A stretch of 64,000 nucleotides of DNA. Source: Limosilactobacillus frumenti DSM 13145. GTDB lineage: Bacteria; Bacillota; Bacilli; Lactobacillales; Lactobacillaceae. The notes under the pieces were generated by a model. It had not been told where the DNA came from. It made no database searches and saw nothing but the letters and a program-made list of their open reading frames with translations. The stretch lies in assembly GCF_001436045.1 (NCBI RefSeq), contig NZ_AZER01000008.1:34130-98129 (forward strand), written 5' to 3'. This document shows, in pieces, positions 9,487 through 19,692 of this stretch (its first letter is position 1; the number at the start of each line of letters is the position of its first letter). A program made the position numbers and the translations under genes.

Positions 9487-9836
9487 ACTTTTTCACCAGA
9501 ATCCTGATTGATACGATTTTATTTATTGCTTTAGCAGGCCTTTTTGCCCAAACGGGGATGTTTTACGTTTCCAGTATTTGGGTGGCACTATTAGCTAGTT
9601 TTATTCTGGCCTGCTTAAATGTCCTGGTAAAACCGATTCTTTGGGTTTTATCGCTACCAATTAACATTATGACGTTGGGGTTGTTCTCAATTGTCATTAA
9701 CGGGGTAATGTTGCAGTTGACTTCATATTTTGTGGGATCGATGTATTTTCACTTTTCCTCGTTTGGCGCAGCCATGTTGATTGCGATTATTATGTCCGTT
9801 TGTAACGCCATTTTGGCGGATCACACTAATGATTAA
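9483..9836 (+). CDS. YvlD/DUF360 (phage holin superfamily IV) membrane protein
   Basis: The 117-residue protein has four membrane segments and the family pattern LNVLVKPILWVLSLPINIMT. In Bacillus, YvlD is encoded beside the PspC-like YvlC, which matches the coupling here (4-bp overlap). The molecular role is not known; membrane stress is the best guess. hprK follows 15 bp downstream, suggesting one transcript. Confidence 0.85.
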   Translation: MNFFTRILIDTILFIALAGLFAQTGMFYVSSIWVALLASFILACLNVLVKPILWVLSLPINIMTLGLFSIVINGVMLQLTSYFVGSMYFHFSSFGAAMLIAIIMSVCNAILADHTND

Positions 9837-9851
9837 AAGGAGTGAAATAGG

Positions 9852-10814
9852 TTGACTCACAATGTCAATGTCCAGGAGCTAGTGGACAAGGTGCGGTTAA
9901 AGGTCCTGCAAGGAGAAGAGTATCTAGATCGGCCGATTACCACTAGTGATATTTCGCGACCAGCTTTGGAATTTGCTGGCTACTTCAAGCATTATCCGGC
10001 GATGCGAATTCAATTATTGGGAATTACCGAAACGTCCTTTGCTAAGGACTTGACTCACGAGAAGCGGAAAAAGTACCTTACTAAAATGTGCGCCCCCCAA
10101 ACGCCATGCTTTGTGATCTCGACGAATTTACCAATTCCTGAAGAACTTGCAGAGGCGGCGAAGAATACACATATTCCAATTCTAGGAACCCACCTAACCT
10201 CTTCGCAGATTTTATCTAATATGACTTCCTACCTATTAGGAAGGTTGGCGCCACGTCAATCACTCCATGGAGTACTCGTGGATATTAACGGGGTTGGTGT
10301 ATTAATTACTGGTGACTCTGGTGTCGGTAAAAGTGAAACTGCCCTGGAGCTTGTTCGGCGTGGCCACCGGCTGGTTGCGGATGACCGGGTTGAAGTTTAT
10401 GCCCGTGACGAGCAGACCTTAGTGGGGACTGCTCCGGCAATCTTGAAACATCTCATGGAGATTCGGGGAATTGGTATTATTGATGTTTCGACCCTCTATG
10501 GGACGGGAGCCATCATGCCGAGTGACAATATTAACCTAATTGTTCATCTGGAAACATGGACACCAGATGTCCAGTTTGACCGGCTTGGTGATCGTGGCGA
10601 CACCCAGACTATCCAAGGAGTAATCATCCCTAAGGTTTCCGTACCAGTTAAAACCGGTCGTAACCTAGCAATTATTATTGAATCAGCCGCAATGAATTAC
10701 CGGGCTGAGACGATGGGCTATGATGCTACTAAGACCTTCGATGAGAATTTGAACCGCTTAATTAAGTCGAATTCGGCACGTGACACGAAGGAAAAGGAGC
10801 AGCATGAACACTAA
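9852..10814 (+). CDS. hprK: HPr kinase/phosphorylase
   Basis: HprK phosphorylates and dephosphorylates HPr on Ser46 and so sets carbon catabolite control through CcpA. The 320-residue protein has the N-terminal regulatory domain, Walker A GDSGVGKS at 154-161, and the family signature LMEIRGIGIIDV near 206. A TTG start is used, placed 5-6 nt after AAGGAG plus an A-rich spacer. Downstream lgt overlaps its 3' end by 11 bp. The two cre sites found in this window (before gap and before the GRP transporter) are plausible downstream targets. Confidence 0.96.
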   Translation: MTHNVNVQELVDKVRLKVLQGEEYLDRPITTSDISRPALEFAGYFKHYPAMRIQLLGITETSFAKDLTHEKRKKYLTKMCAPQTPCFVISTNLPIPEELAEAAKNTHIPILGTHLTSSQILSNMTSYLLGRLAPRQSLHGVLVDINGVGVLITGDSGVGKSETALELVRRGHRLVADDRVEVYARDEQTLVGTAPAILKHLMEIRGIGIIDVSTLYGTGAIMPSDNINLIVHLETWTPDVQFDRLGDRGDTQTIQGVIIPKVSVPVKTGRNLAIIIESAAMNYRAETMGYDATKTFDENLNRLIKSNSARDTKEKEQHEH

Positions 10815-11640
10815 TTTTCTAGTTCTGGAGGCCCTTAACCCGATCGCATTGAAGCTAGGCCCTATTAGTATTCACTGGTACGGTGTAATTATTGCTACCG
10901 GCGTGGTTCTCGCTCTGTGGTTATCCATTCGCGAAGGGCAGCGCCAGGGGATCGCAGAAGATGATTTTTATGACTACCTTTTGTGGGCTTTACCGGTGGC
11001 CATTATCTGTGCGCGAACTTATTATGTGGTCTTTCAATGGCCTTACTATTCCATGCATCCAGGTGAAATTATTGCTATTTGGGATGGCGGGATTGCTATT
11101 TATGGGGCGATTATTGGTGGCTTTATCACCTTGCTTTGTTTTTGTCATTACCACCATTTATCAGCATGGTTAATGATGGATATTATTGCTCCCGCTTTAA
11201 TCTTGGCCCAAGGAATTGGTCGGTGGGGCAATTTTATGAACCAAGAGGCGTTTGGTCGCATTACCAGCAAGGCGGCACTAATGGCGCAGGGAATCCCTGA
11301 TTGGGTTATCCAGCAAATGTTAATTGGTGGCCAATATCGCGTTCCCACCTTCTTATACGAGTCTGGATGGGACGTGCTGGGCTTTTTTGTATTAATATTG
11401 CTGCGGCACCGCCACCATTTGTTTAAGGAGGGCGAAGTGTTCCTGAGTTACCTTATGTGGTACGGCTGTGGACGGTTCTTTATTGAGGGAATGCGGACGG
11501 ACAGTTTAATGCTTGGCCCTATTCGTATTTCACAACTTTTGTCACTAGTTTTTGTATGTGGAGCGCTGATCCTATTTATTTATCGTCGGCGGCATCTTCA
11601 TTTACCTTGGTATTTTCAAGTTAACACTAAAGGAGAATAA
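10804..11640 (+). CDS. lgt: Prolipoprotein diacylglyceryl transferase
   Basis: Lgt attaches diacylglycerol to the lipobox cysteine of lipoproteins at the membrane. The 278-residue protein has seven membrane segments and the family motif GRWGNFMNQEAFG near residue 140, with the essential arginine. An ATG at 10804 is preferred over an in-frame ATG at 10780 because AAGGAG lies 5 nt upstream of the former. It is translated together with hprK and followed by gpsA after 2 bp. Confidence 0.96.
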   Translation: MNTNFLVLEALNPIALKLGPISIHWYGVIIATGVVLALWLSIREGQRQGIAEDDFYDYLLWALPVAIICARTYYVVFQWPYYSMHPGEIIAIWDGGIAIYGAIIGGFITLLCFCHYHHLSAWLMMDIIAPALILAQGIGRWGNFMNQEAFGRITSKAALMAQGIPDWVIQQMLIGGQYRVPTFLYESGWDVLGFFVLILLRHRHHLFKEGEVFLSYLMWYGCGRFFIEGMRTDSLMLGPIRISQLLSLVFVCGALILFIYRRRHLHLPWYFQVNTKGE

Positions 11641-11642
11641 TT

Positions 11643-12659
11643 ATGGCTGAACAAATTGCAGTATTAGGAGCAGGTTCTTGGGGGAGCGTGCTCGCCAACA
11701 TGTTAGTAGAAAATGGTCACCAGGTTAAATTATGGTCACGAAACAAAGAACAAGTTGACCAGTTGAACAATGACCATGTCAATCCACGCTACATGCATGA
11801 TTTTACGTACTCAACAAATTTAGTAGCGACAAATGATATGACTGCTGCGGTTAAGGGAGCCACAGTTGTCTTGATTGTCATCCCGACGAAGGGAATTCGT
11901 CAGGTTGCTCGCAAGCTAGACAAAGTGTTGGGTGAGTTAGACCAACGTCCTCTAATTGTTCATGCCACAAAAGGGTTGGAACAAAATACATATAAGCGGC
12001 CATCAGAAATGATTGCAGAAGAAATTGACCCAATGCACCGGCAAGGGATCGTCGTTCTTTCTGGTCCAAGTCATGCTGAAGACGTAGCAATCAAGGATAT
12101 GACTGCGGTGACTGCTGCTTGCATTAGTTTGAACAGCGCTACGCGAATTCAGAAGTTGTTTTCTAATAACTACTTCCGGGTCTACACTAACGACGACGTC
12201 ATTGGTGCTGAATTTGGTGCTGCCTTAAAGAATATCATTGCGATTGGTGCTGGTGCCTTACAAGGATTGGGCTACCATGACAATGCCCGGGCGGCACTGA
12301 TTACTCGGGGATTGGCAGAAATTCGGCGGCTCGGAGTGGCCTTTGGAGCTAATCCAATGACCTTTATTGGATTGTCAGGGGTCGGCGATCTGGTTGTTAC
12401 TGCCACTAGTAAAAATTCTCGTAATTGGCGTGCTGGCTATCAACTTGGTCAGGGTCGGCAATTAGACGATGTGATTGAACACATGGGAATGGTCATTGAA
12501 GGGGTATATACAACCAAGGCCGCCCATGAGTTAAGCTTGAAGCGGCAAGTTAAAATGCCGATTACTGATGCCCTTTACCGGGTTCTATATGAAGGTGAAG
12601 ACATCAAGAACGCGATTTCACAATTGATGAATCGGGATCTTACTTCAGAAATTGAATAA
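11643..12659 (+). CDS. gpsA: Glycerol-3-phosphate dehydrogenase (NAD(P)+)
   Basis: GpsA reduces dihydroxyacetone phosphate to sn-glycerol 3-phosphate for phospholipids and teichoic acids. The 338-residue protein begins with the dinucleotide fold GAGSWGSVLA at 9-18 and carries KGLE, GPSHAEDV and the catalytic lysine in GAALKNIIAIGAG. It is cotranscribed with lgt (2-bp gap), so lipid anchor and lipoprotein genes share an operon. Confidence 0.96.
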   Translation: MAEQIAVLGAGSWGSVLANMLVENGHQVKLWSRNKEQVDQLNNDHVNPRYMHDFTYSTNLVATNDMTAAVKGATVVLIVIPTKGIRQVARKLDKVLGELDQRPLIVHATKGLEQNTYKRPSEMIAEEIDPMHRQGIVVLSGPSHAEDVAIKDMTAVTAACISLNSATRIQKLFSNNYFRVYTNDDVIGAEFGAALKNIIAIGAGALQGLGYHDNARAALITRGLAEIRRLGVAFGANPMTFIGLSGVGDLVVTATSKNSRNWRAGYQLGQGRQLDDVIEHMGMVIEGVYTTKAAHELSLKRQVKMPITDALYRVLYEGEDIKNAISQLMNRDLTSEIE

Positions 12660-12730
12660 GTATGGTAAAATGCTAACAGATGGAGATTAAGAGAATTTAG
12701 TACATCTCTATAGGAAAGGGTTTATTTGTT

Positions 12731-13642
12731 ATGAAACGTGTACGTAAAGCTATTATTCCGGCAGCGGGATTGGGAACCCGTTTTCTGCCAGCAACTAAGG
12801 CATTAGCAAAGGAAATGCTGCCAATCGTTGATAAGCCAACGATTCAATTTATCGTCGAAGAAGCACGGAAGTCTGGAATCGAAGACATTGTGGTTGTCGA
12901 TGGTAAGAATAAGCGTTCAATTGAAGACCACTTCGATTCTAATCCAGAATTGGAAGACAACTTACGCGCTAAGCACAAGGATGAAATGTTGAAGTTAGTT
13001 GAAGAAACTACCGATATCAACATTTACTTCATTCGTCAATCCCACCCACGCGGCTTAGGGGATGCTGTTTTGACTGCTCGGGACTTCATTGGTGATGAAC
13101 CATTTGTTGTTATGCTTGGTGATGATTTGAACAACATCAACAACAACGGTCAAAACTTAACGAAACAATTAATTGACAGTTACGAACAAACTGGTGCTTC
13201 AACCTTAGCCGTTATGCGTGTGCCACACGAAGATACTGCTAAGTACGGGGTTATCAACCCAAGTAAGGAAGTCACTCCTGGCCTGTACAACGTTACTAGT
13301 TTTGTTGAAAAGCCAGAACCAAAGAAGGCACCAAGTGACCTTGCCATTATTGGTCGGTACGTCTTCACACCAGAAATTTTTGATGTGTTAGCGAAGACGA
13401 AGCCAGGCAAGGGTGGCGAAATTCAATTAACTGATGCTATTGATACCCTGAACCAAACACAACGGGTATTTGCACGTGAATACACTGGTGACCGTTACGA
13501 TGTTGGTAACAAGTTTGGCTGGATTCAAACCAACATTGAATATGGTTTAAACCACCCACAAACGAAGGATGAATTACGTGAATACATCAAACAACTTGGT
13601 GCTAAACTAACTGCTGAAGATAAGAAGAGCAGTAAAAAGTAA
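12731..13642 (+). CDS. galU: UTP-glucose-1-phosphate uridylyltransferase
   Basis: GalU makes UDP-glucose from UTP and glucose 1-phosphate for glycolipids, teichoic acid decoration and exopolysaccharide. The 303-residue protein shows the nucleotidyltransferase motif [20 protein letters not shown] at 10-29, FVEKP, and [10 protein letters not shown] 71-bp gap with an extended -10-like element (TGGTAAAAT) before it suggests its own promoter as well as read-through from gpsA. Together with pgm at 14.9 kb it forms the glucose 6-phosphate to UDP-glucose route. Confidence 0.96.
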   Translation: MKRVRKAIIPAAGLGTRFLPATKALAKEMLPIVDKPTIQFIVEEARKSGIEDIVVVDGKNKRSIEDHFDSNPELEDNLRAKHKDEMLKLVEETTDINIYFIRQSHPRGLGDAVLTARDFIGDEPFVVMLGDDLNNINNNGQNLTKQLIDSYEQTGASTLAVMRVPHEDTAKYGVINPSKEVTPGLYNVTSFVEKPEPKKAPSDLAIIGRYVFTPEIFDVLAKTKPGKGGEIQLTDAIDTLNQTQRVFAREYTGDRYDVGNKFGWIQTNIEYGLNHPQTKDELREYIKQLGAKLTAEDKKSSKK

Positions 13643-13654
13643 TCTTAATCAATC

Positions 13655-13695
13655 AAGAGGAAGCTAATAAGCCCAGTGGATATTAGCTTCCTCTT
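13655..13695 (+). terminator. Terminator-like hairpin after galU
   Basis: A perfect 15-bp stem (AAGAGGAAGCTAATA with TATTAGCTTCCTCTT) around an 11-nt loop. Only a broken T run (ATTATTAG) follows, so part of its job may be 3' end protection. Confidence 0.75.
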
Positions 13696-13784
13696 ATTAT
13701 TAGTAAGTTAAAATGATAGACAAATAGGCAAAAAATCAGTATCATATTGAATAATTGATTTACTGATGAAGGAGGAACAATCGA

Positions 13785-14717
13785 ATGGCAGAGCAACAAC
13801 AATATGATGTCGTCGTAATTGGTGCTGGTCCTGGTGGTATGACTGCTGCAATGTATGCCTCCCGTGCCAACTTATCTGTCTTGATGTTAGATCGGGGAAT
13901 TTACGGTGGTAATTTAAACAACACCGATACGATTGAAAATTATACTGGGTTTAAGTCCGTCAAGGGTGCTGATTTGGCTCAACAGATGTATGACGGCGCG
14001 ACTCAATTTGGTGCTAAATATGCCTATGGAACGGTTAAACAGATTAAGGTTAATGATCAGGGTTTAAAGGAAGTAACAACTGACATGGATGAAACTTTCT
14101 TAGCCAAGGCCGTGGTGATTGCTACTGGTTCGACCCAGCGCCACCTCAATGTTCCCGGTGAAGAGAAATTTAGCGGCCGGGGAGTTTCATACTGTGCCGT
14201 TTGTGATGGAGCATTCTTCAAAGACCGTGACTTAATCGTTGTTGGTGGTGGAGACTCCGCTGTAGAAGAGGGAATGTATCTAACTAATTTGGCCCACTCA
14301 GTAACGGTTCTTGTTCGTGGTGATAAGCTAAAGGCGCAGCCATTAATGCAAGAACAGGCTCGTCAAAATGACAAAATGAAATTCATCTTCAATACAAGTG
14401 TGACGGCCATTGAAGGTGATGATAATAAGGTCACTGCTGTCAGGACTCATCAAAATGAGACCGGTGAAGATAGCCAGTTAGCTGCTGATGGGGTATTCAT
14501 TTATGTTGGCAACGTTCCAATGACGTCACCGTTCGCTGATCTCGGCATTCTTGATAAAGCTGGCTGGGTCAAAACTGATGACCGCATGCATACCAGGTTG
14601 CCTGGTGTGTTTGCAATTGGTGATGTTCGTGAGACACCATTGCGACAGATTGCAACAGCAGTTGGCGACGGTGCCATTGCTGGTCAAGAAGTTTATCAGT
14701 ATGTGCAAGGTTTGTAG
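13785..14717 (+). CDS. trxB: Thioredoxin-disulfide reductase
   Basis: TrxB uses NADPH to reduce thioredoxin. The 310-residue protein has FAD motif GAGPGGMTAAMYA near 13-25, the redox pair CAVC (Cys137, Cys140) and the NADPH fold GGGDSAVEEG. The start ATG follows AAGGAGGA. It stands alone between two hairpins, giving it its own transcription unit. Confidence 0.96.
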   Translation: MAEQQQYDVVVIGAGPGGMTAAMYASRANLSVLMLDRGIYGGNLNNTDTIENYTGFKSVKGADLAQQMYDGATQFGAKYAYGTVKQIKVNDQGLKEVTTDMDETFLAKAVVIATGSTQRHLNVPGEEKFSGRGVSYCAVCDGAFFKDRDLIVVGGGDSAVEEGMYLTNLAHSVTVLVRGDKLKAQPLMQEQARQNDKMKFIFNTSVTAIEGDDNKVTAVRTHQNETGEDSQLAADGVFIYVGNVPMTSPFADLGILDKAGWVKTDDRMHTRLPGVFAIGDVRETPLRQIATAVGDGAIAGQEVYQYVQGL

Positions 14718-14760
14718 TAGTCTTGGACATGATATTGTTTCATTTTACAAATCCACTATT

Positions 14761-14806
14761 GCCGAGGAAGCTAGCACTTCACTAGTCTTCTCGGCTTTTA
14801 ATTTTT
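14761..14806 (+). terminator. Terminator after trxB
   Basis: GCCGAG and CTCGGC close a long stem continued by AAG/CTT and TAG/CTA around CACTTCA, followed by TTTTAATTTTT. Confidence 0.88.
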
Positions 14807-14902
14807 CCTAGTAAAACTTTAGTAAAACAATCAGGTAAAGGCGCACAATAGATTCAGAATGCGGTATACTGATACCAGATTAAATTAGAGGGGAGCACTA
14901 AG

Positions 14903-16630
14903 ATGAGCTGGAAAGATACTTACCAAGTTTGGAAGAATCGTACAGACTTAGAGCAAGACTTAAAAGATGAATTAGATGCAATGACTGACGATAAGGAAAT
15001 TGAGGATGCCTTTTATGCCCCAATGTCTTTTGGTACAGCCGGAATGCGGGGCTTAATGGGTCCTGGAATTAATCGGATGAATGTTTACACCGTTCGTCAA
15101 GCCACTGAAGGATTGGCTACTTTAATGGAGTCCTTAGGGGATGAAGTTAAGCAACGCGGTGTCGCTATTGGTTATGATTCTCGTCACCATTCCCGTCAAT
15201 TTGCTCATGATTCTGCCCGTGTATTAGGTGCTCATGGTATTAAGACCTACATTTACGATAATTTACGCCCAACACCTGAACTGTCATTTGCTGTTCGTCA
15301 TTTGCATACCTATGCTGGTATTATGATCACCGCTAGTCATAATCCAAAGGAATACAATGGTTACAAGATTTACGGTGAAGATGGTGGCCAGATGCCACCT
15401 AAGGAATCAGACCAAATGACTTCTTACATTCGGAAGATTTCTGACATTTTTGATATTAAGTTAGCTGACGAACAAGAATTGCTTGATAACGGTACTGAAA
15501 CCATTATTGGTGAAGATGTTGACGCAGCTTACCTAGCTAATGCTAAACAAGTTACCATTAACCATGAATTAGCCCAGAAGTATGGTAAGGACATGAAGTT
15601 TGTCTTTACTCCATTATGCGGTACTGGTCGGATGCTTGGTGAACGGGCACTTCGTCAAGCTGGTTTTACAAACTTCACCATCGAACCAACCGAAGCCCAA
15701 CCAAATGGTGACTTCCCAGGCTTGAAGCATCCAAATCCCGAATTCCCTGAAGCATTTGTTCGTTCCATCAAGTTAGGCAAGCAGGTTGACGCAGATGTCT
15801 TGATTGCTACTGACCCAGATGCTGATCGGCTTGGTTGTGCTGTTCGTCAGCCTAATGGCGAATACCAATTATTGACAGGGAACCAAATTGCATCAGTAAT
15901 GCTGCACTACATTTTGGAAGCTCATAAGCAAGCTGGCACATTGCCGAAGAATGCTGCAGCAGTTAAGTCCATTGTTTCAACTAATTTTGCTGCTAAGATT
16001 GCAGCTGACTATGGCGTGAAGATGATTAATGTTTTGACTGGTTTCAAGTGGATTGCTGACCAAATTCACCAATACGAAACTGGAAAAGCCGATCACACCT
16101 TCATGTTTGGTTTCGAAGAAAGTTATGGTTACTTGATTAAGCCATTTGTTCGTGATAAGGATGCTATCCAATCACTGACCCTTTTGGCTGAAGTAGCTGC
16201 TTACTACCGGAGCCGCAACATGACCTTGTATGATGGTGTTCAAGAACTCTTTAAGAAGTATGGTTACTTCCGTGAACGGACCGTGGCCAACATGTACCCA
16301 GGCGTTGATGGCCCCGCTAAGATGGCTGCTCTGATGAAGAAGTTCCGTGAAGAAGCACCAACTGAATTTGCGGGTCACAAGGTTGTACTAACTGAAGACT
16401 TCTCCAACAATACTAAGACCGCTGCTGATGGCACGGTTTCTGAATTGGGTATTCCTGAGTCAAACGTTTTGCGGTATGTCTTAGATGATGAAACCTGGAT
16501 TGCTATCCGGCCATCTGGAACGGAACCAAAGCTTAAGTTCTACATTGGTACGAGTGCTGATGATCCAGAAAAGGCTAACGACAAGTTAAATCAATTTGCT
16601 AAGGCCCTGGCCGATTTTGCTGAAGATTAA
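14903..16630 (+). CDS. pgm: Phospho-sugar mutase (phosphoglucomutase, alpha type)
   Basis: The 575-residue protein interconverts glucose 6-phosphate and glucose 1-phosphate, feeding GalU. It has the phosphoserine loop ITASHNPKEYNGYK near 145-158, the metal loop DPDADRLG near 306, the sugar loop GFEESYG, and the phosphate site RPSGTEPK near the C-terminus. It belongs to the long PgcA-like group, not the GlmM group present at 48.8 kb. A TATACT -10-like element lies upstream at 14865. GAGGGGAG precedes the ATG. Confidence 0.94.
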   Translation: MSWKDTYQVWKNRTDLEQDLKDELDAMTDDKEIEDAFYAPMSFGTAGMRGLMGPGINRMNVYTVRQATEGLATLMESLGDEVKQRGVAIGYDSRHHSRQFAHDSARVLGAHGIKTYIYDNLRPTPELSFAVRHLHTYAGIMITASHNPKEYNGYKIYGEDGGQMPPKESDQMTSYIRKISDIFDIKLADEQELLDNGTETIIGEDVDAAYLANAKQVTINHELAQKYGKDMKFVFTPLCGTGRMLGERALRQAGFTNFTIEPTEAQPNGDFPGLKHPNPEFPEAFVRSIKLGKQVDADVLIATDPDADRLGCAVRQPNGEYQLLTGNQIASVMLHYILEAHKQAGTLPKNAAAVKSIVSTNFAAKIAADYGVKMINVLTGFKWIADQIHQYETGKADHTFMFGFEESYGYLIKPFVRDKDAIQSLTLLAEVAAYYRSRNMTLYDGVQELFKKYGYFRERTVANMYPGVDGPAKMAALMKKFREEAPTEFAGHKVVLTEDFSNNTKTAADGTVSELGIPESNVLRYVLDDETWIAIRPSGTEPKLKFYIGTSADDPEKANDKLNQFAKALADFAED

Positions 16631-16657
16631 TAGTTGGAATAATTCTGAAATACAAAC

Positions 16658-16703
16658 AAGAGCCCTGAAGGTTCGGTTATAACCAAACCTTCAGGGCTCT
16701 TTT
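16658..16703. terminator. Bidirectional terminator between pgm and the LtaS-like gene
   Basis: A 16-bp stem (AAGAGCCCTGAAGGTT with AACCTTCAGGGCTCTT) holds a smaller GGTT/AACC hairpin in its loop. T runs flank it in both directions. Confidence 0.92.
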
Positions 16704-16726
16704 GTCATATCTCGATTCTTATTAAA

Positions 16727-19654
16727 TTACTTTGCGACTTCTTTCAGAAATGAGTTATGCAATAAGTAGTGGTGGCCAGCAGTTAAATCATACTGGACAA
16801 GCTGATAATCGTGGAAGAGTTGTCGTTGCCGTTTGTTTAGATGAACATGTTTGCCTTGACCATTAATAAAGTCGCGGCCACTCTGATGAGCTGCATTGTT
16901 CTTGGATGTACCATTTGTTGGCAATGACGTGGCCGGAATATCATGAGCGATCTTTGTCAACAATGCAAAGTATGGTGAAACCTTAACGTTCATTTGCTCC
17001 AGAGCAAGTGCACCGAAGTTATTTGGTGAAACGAGCTTATAACGATGGGTAAATTTCGTCCGATTCAACTTTTGGGCAGCAGGATTACTGTAAATAAAGT
17101 AATCCGTTTCATGCAGTGGTACACCATACTTTCCCATCGGTAAGCCGTGATAAATTCCTGGTAGGTGGTCGCCGTACCAAACCACGGTTACTGGCTGCTT
17201 CATTTCATCCAGCTGCTTAACCCAGGCACGTAAAGCTGCATCAGTATAGTGGATTCCTTGAATGTAAGTTTCAATTTGCGCCTGCTGGTCAGGGGTATTG
17301 AAGCCTTTTCCGCTGACCTTGAATTGGCGTTCATGATAGTAGCTTGGATTATAGGGCATATGATTCTGCATCGTCGCCATTTGGACGAACTTCCCGTGAG
17401 GTTGACGCAATAAGTTTAATGATATTTCCTTATATGCCGAGTCGTCACTAACCCGTGGACTATTCTGAATTTTTTTAGTGTAAGTAATCTTTGCACCGCC
17501 ATCAAAGTGGTAGAACTTATTAAAACCAAACTTTCGGTAGACGGTCTTGCGACTGTATAAGTTGGCTGTGAACGGGTGGATCCCAATACTATATGGGAAT
17601 AGTTGGTTGATCGTAAATGCACGTTTTTGATATGGCACTAATTGAGAATAGGGGGTCGGCATTGTTGGTGAGAAGTTGGCAATTGAAAGTCCAGTTAATG
17701 CCTGGTACTCCATATTGGCCGTTCCTCCACCATATCCAGAACTTAGCATTAGACCACTGGTAGAATGCTTTTTTAGCTCATGCAGGTATGGGATGGGATC
17801 ACCACCGTGAACTTTAAGACCAGGAACACGGGCAGGATCAGAGTAGCTTTCGCTTAAAACAAAGACCAGGTTTTGGTGACCAACGGAATTATGGAGGCGT
17901 TGGTGGTTCATGATGGCACCTTCTCGTTGGTACTTCTTAGCAATATGCATCATTGTGGTTCGTGAGTATCCATGGGGCTTACTCATCGTATGAACATCAA
18001 TATTATTGGCAAATTGAAGAAGGGTTCCGTTTAACTTAGCACCGCGCAGCTGAGAGTAGAAGTAAGGAATATCATCCATGTTTTGTAGCTGCTTATAAAT
18101 GATGGAACTGCTATGGTTGGCAAGTGTAAAGCTGGCCAGATACAGGACAGCTAGTACAGCCGTGATAATTCGACCACTAATTGAAAAGCGGGAGCCTGCA
18201 CCTATCTGGTGCTCTAACCAAATTGTCAGGGCCATTACGACGATTATTGCTAGGATAATGATGACAATAATGCGTTTATTTACCATCCCCAGCATTGCAC
18301 CTGGTGCAGCTAATGTGGACAAGTCCGTTGGAATGATTGGTTCATTTCGGGCGGTAATCTTGAGCATTGAGGCCACGATCCATCCACCATATAAGATGAC
18401 ACTAATTCCAGTTGTAAGCCACCAACGATTGGTGATGGCCATAATAATAATTGCGACGGCAAAGGCAATCGCCACGTTGACGAGGACGATCTTGATGCGT
18501 TCAGTCATCACCCATTGCACCATTGTCCAATTACCGTTCCACAGGAGTGCAAAGGCAATTAGTGTCATCAGCCAAAGGAGTACAAAGGTCAGCATTAAGG
18601 GCCAGTAACGTCGCCAGGTCTTAAATAGATAATGATTAACTTGACTGATGCTTAGTGACAACTGCCAATGAGGACAAAAGCGGACAATAGCAATGGTCAG
18701 GCCTTGCAAAATGACCCATAATACAATGGCAAGCAGAAATCCACTTGTCCATGAAAAATTATTCATCAAAAAAGGAGTAAAAGCCATTGGTAAACCGAGC
18801 AGATTAAGGGTTAAGATCCCCTGATAAGTGTCACTTGTTCGCCAAGCAGCTTGTGCTTTTGGATGACTAATACTGACTCCAGCTACCAGCAGCATACAGG
18901 TAATTAGCATGAAGGGCTGGTATGGATTAATTGCTAACAAGTAGTGGTTGTTAGGTGTAAGTCCATTGTGCGGACTGTAAACAACATTGTTCATATTAAG
19001 CCAAGTAACCACCGTGCTAAATAAGAATAAGACCATCGTTAGACAACCATATTTGAGAGGTGACCATTGTCTTAACCATTGCTGATCATTAGCAAGCCAA
19101 TCGCCGATAGCAAATAGATAGCCAAACCAAATTAAACTATTTCCCCGGTGGAAGCCAAAGGCATCATAGCCATTGATAAAGTTTAAAATGAGGAACGCAC
19201 CAGTAATGATCAATAGCCACCGTCGTCGTTGACTAATTGACCAGCGGTGGAACAGTTGGTGGAGATAGGGTGATGCCCAAACGAGAGCCGTTGATAACAG
19301 CCAGGTAATGAACACTTGCTGAACCACGTATAGCTCAGGTGATCGCTGACTGGCATTAACCACTGGCTGGGTTGTGTAGTGGGCCCAAGTAAACGTGATT
19401 AATCCAATAAGCCACGTTAGCATTAGAATTCCTTGTCGTTGGGGATGGTGATGCTGTTGATAACCAATCATGATGGGAATAAGAATAACGCTGCCCGCGA
19501 CAAATGTTTTTAGCATCCACCAGCCCACAAATCTCCAGCCTGTTTGCGTGCTAGTAAGGGTTTGGCCAACTGTCCCGACAAAGCAAATTGTTGCCATGAG
19601 GCTAGCAAGTGCTGTGTACCAATGTACTTTGTAGTGAGCTAAACGGTGAAACAT
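16727..19654 (-). CDS. Large LTA-synthase-like sulfatase-domain membrane protein
   Basis: The 975-residue protein has a very long hydrophobic N-terminal half (about twelve or more membrane segments to residue 500) and a C-terminal extracellular alkaline-phosphatase-fold domain. That domain shows LSESYSDPARVPG near 602, the threonine nucleophile in GYGGGTANMEYQALTG near 644, and the metal site WYGDHLPG near 828, as in LtaS. LtaS transfers glycerol phosphate from phosphatidylglycerol, but is about 650 residues with five membrane segments. The substrate of this longer type is unknown; a phosphoglycerol or related decoration of a wall polymer is likely. The ATG follows AAGTAGGA. A phosphoethanolamine-type transferase is the alternative. 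Confidence 0.82.
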   Translation of the reverse strand: MFHRLAHYKVHWYTALASLMATICFVGTVGQTLTSTQTGWRFVGWWMLKTFVAGSVILIPIMIGYQQHHHPQRQGILMLTWLIGLITFTWAHYTTQPVVNASQRSPELYVVQQVFITWLLSTALVWASPYLHQLFHRWSISQRRRWLLIITGAFLILNFINGYDAFGFHRGNSLIWFGYLFAIGDWLANDQQWLRQWSPLKYGCLTMVLFLFSTVVTWLNMNNVVYSPHNGLTPNNHYLLAINPYQPFMLITCMLLVAGVSISHPKAQAAWRTSDTYQGILTLNLLGLPMAFTPFLMNNFSWTSGFLLAIVLWVILQGLTIAIVRFCPHWQLSLSISQVNHYLFKTWRRYWPLMLTFVLLWLMTLIAFALLWNGNWTMVQWVMTERIKIVLVNVAIAFAVAIIIMAITNRWWLTTGISVILYGGWIVASMLKITARNEPIIPTDLSTLAAPGAMLGMVNKRIIVIIILAIIVVMALTIWLEHQIGAGSRFSISGRIITAVLAVLYLASFTLANHSSSIIYKQLQNMDDIPYFYSQLRGAKLNGTLLQFANNIDVHTMSKPHGYSRTTMMHIAKKYQREGAIMNHQRLHNSVGHQNLVFVLSESYSDPARVPGLKVHGGDPIPYLHELKKHSTSGLMLSSGYGGGTANMEYQALTGLSIANFSPTMPTPYSQLVPYQKRAFTINQLFPYSIGIHPFTANLYSRKTVYRKFGFNKFYHFDGGAKITYTKKIQNSPRVSDDSAYKEISLNLLRQPHGKFVQMATMQNHMPYNPSYYHERQFKVSGKGFNTPDQQAQIETYIQGIHYTDAALRAWVKQLDEMKQPVTVVWYGDHLPGIYHGLPMGKYGVPLHETDYFIYSNPAAQKLNRTKFTHRYKLVSPNNFGALALEQMNVKVSPYFALLTKIAHDIPATSLPTNGTSKNNAAHQSGRDFINGQGKHVHLNKRQRQLFHDYQLVQYDLTAGHHYLLHNSFLKEVAK

Positions 19655-19692
19655 AGAATCCTACTTTCTTTCTAAAATCTGCATACCTGTCT

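Noticed and set aside
18099..18608. 169-codon open frame on the plus strand
   Set aside because: It lies antisense to the membrane part of the LtaS-like gene; no ribosome site, and its composition mirrors hydrophobic codons.
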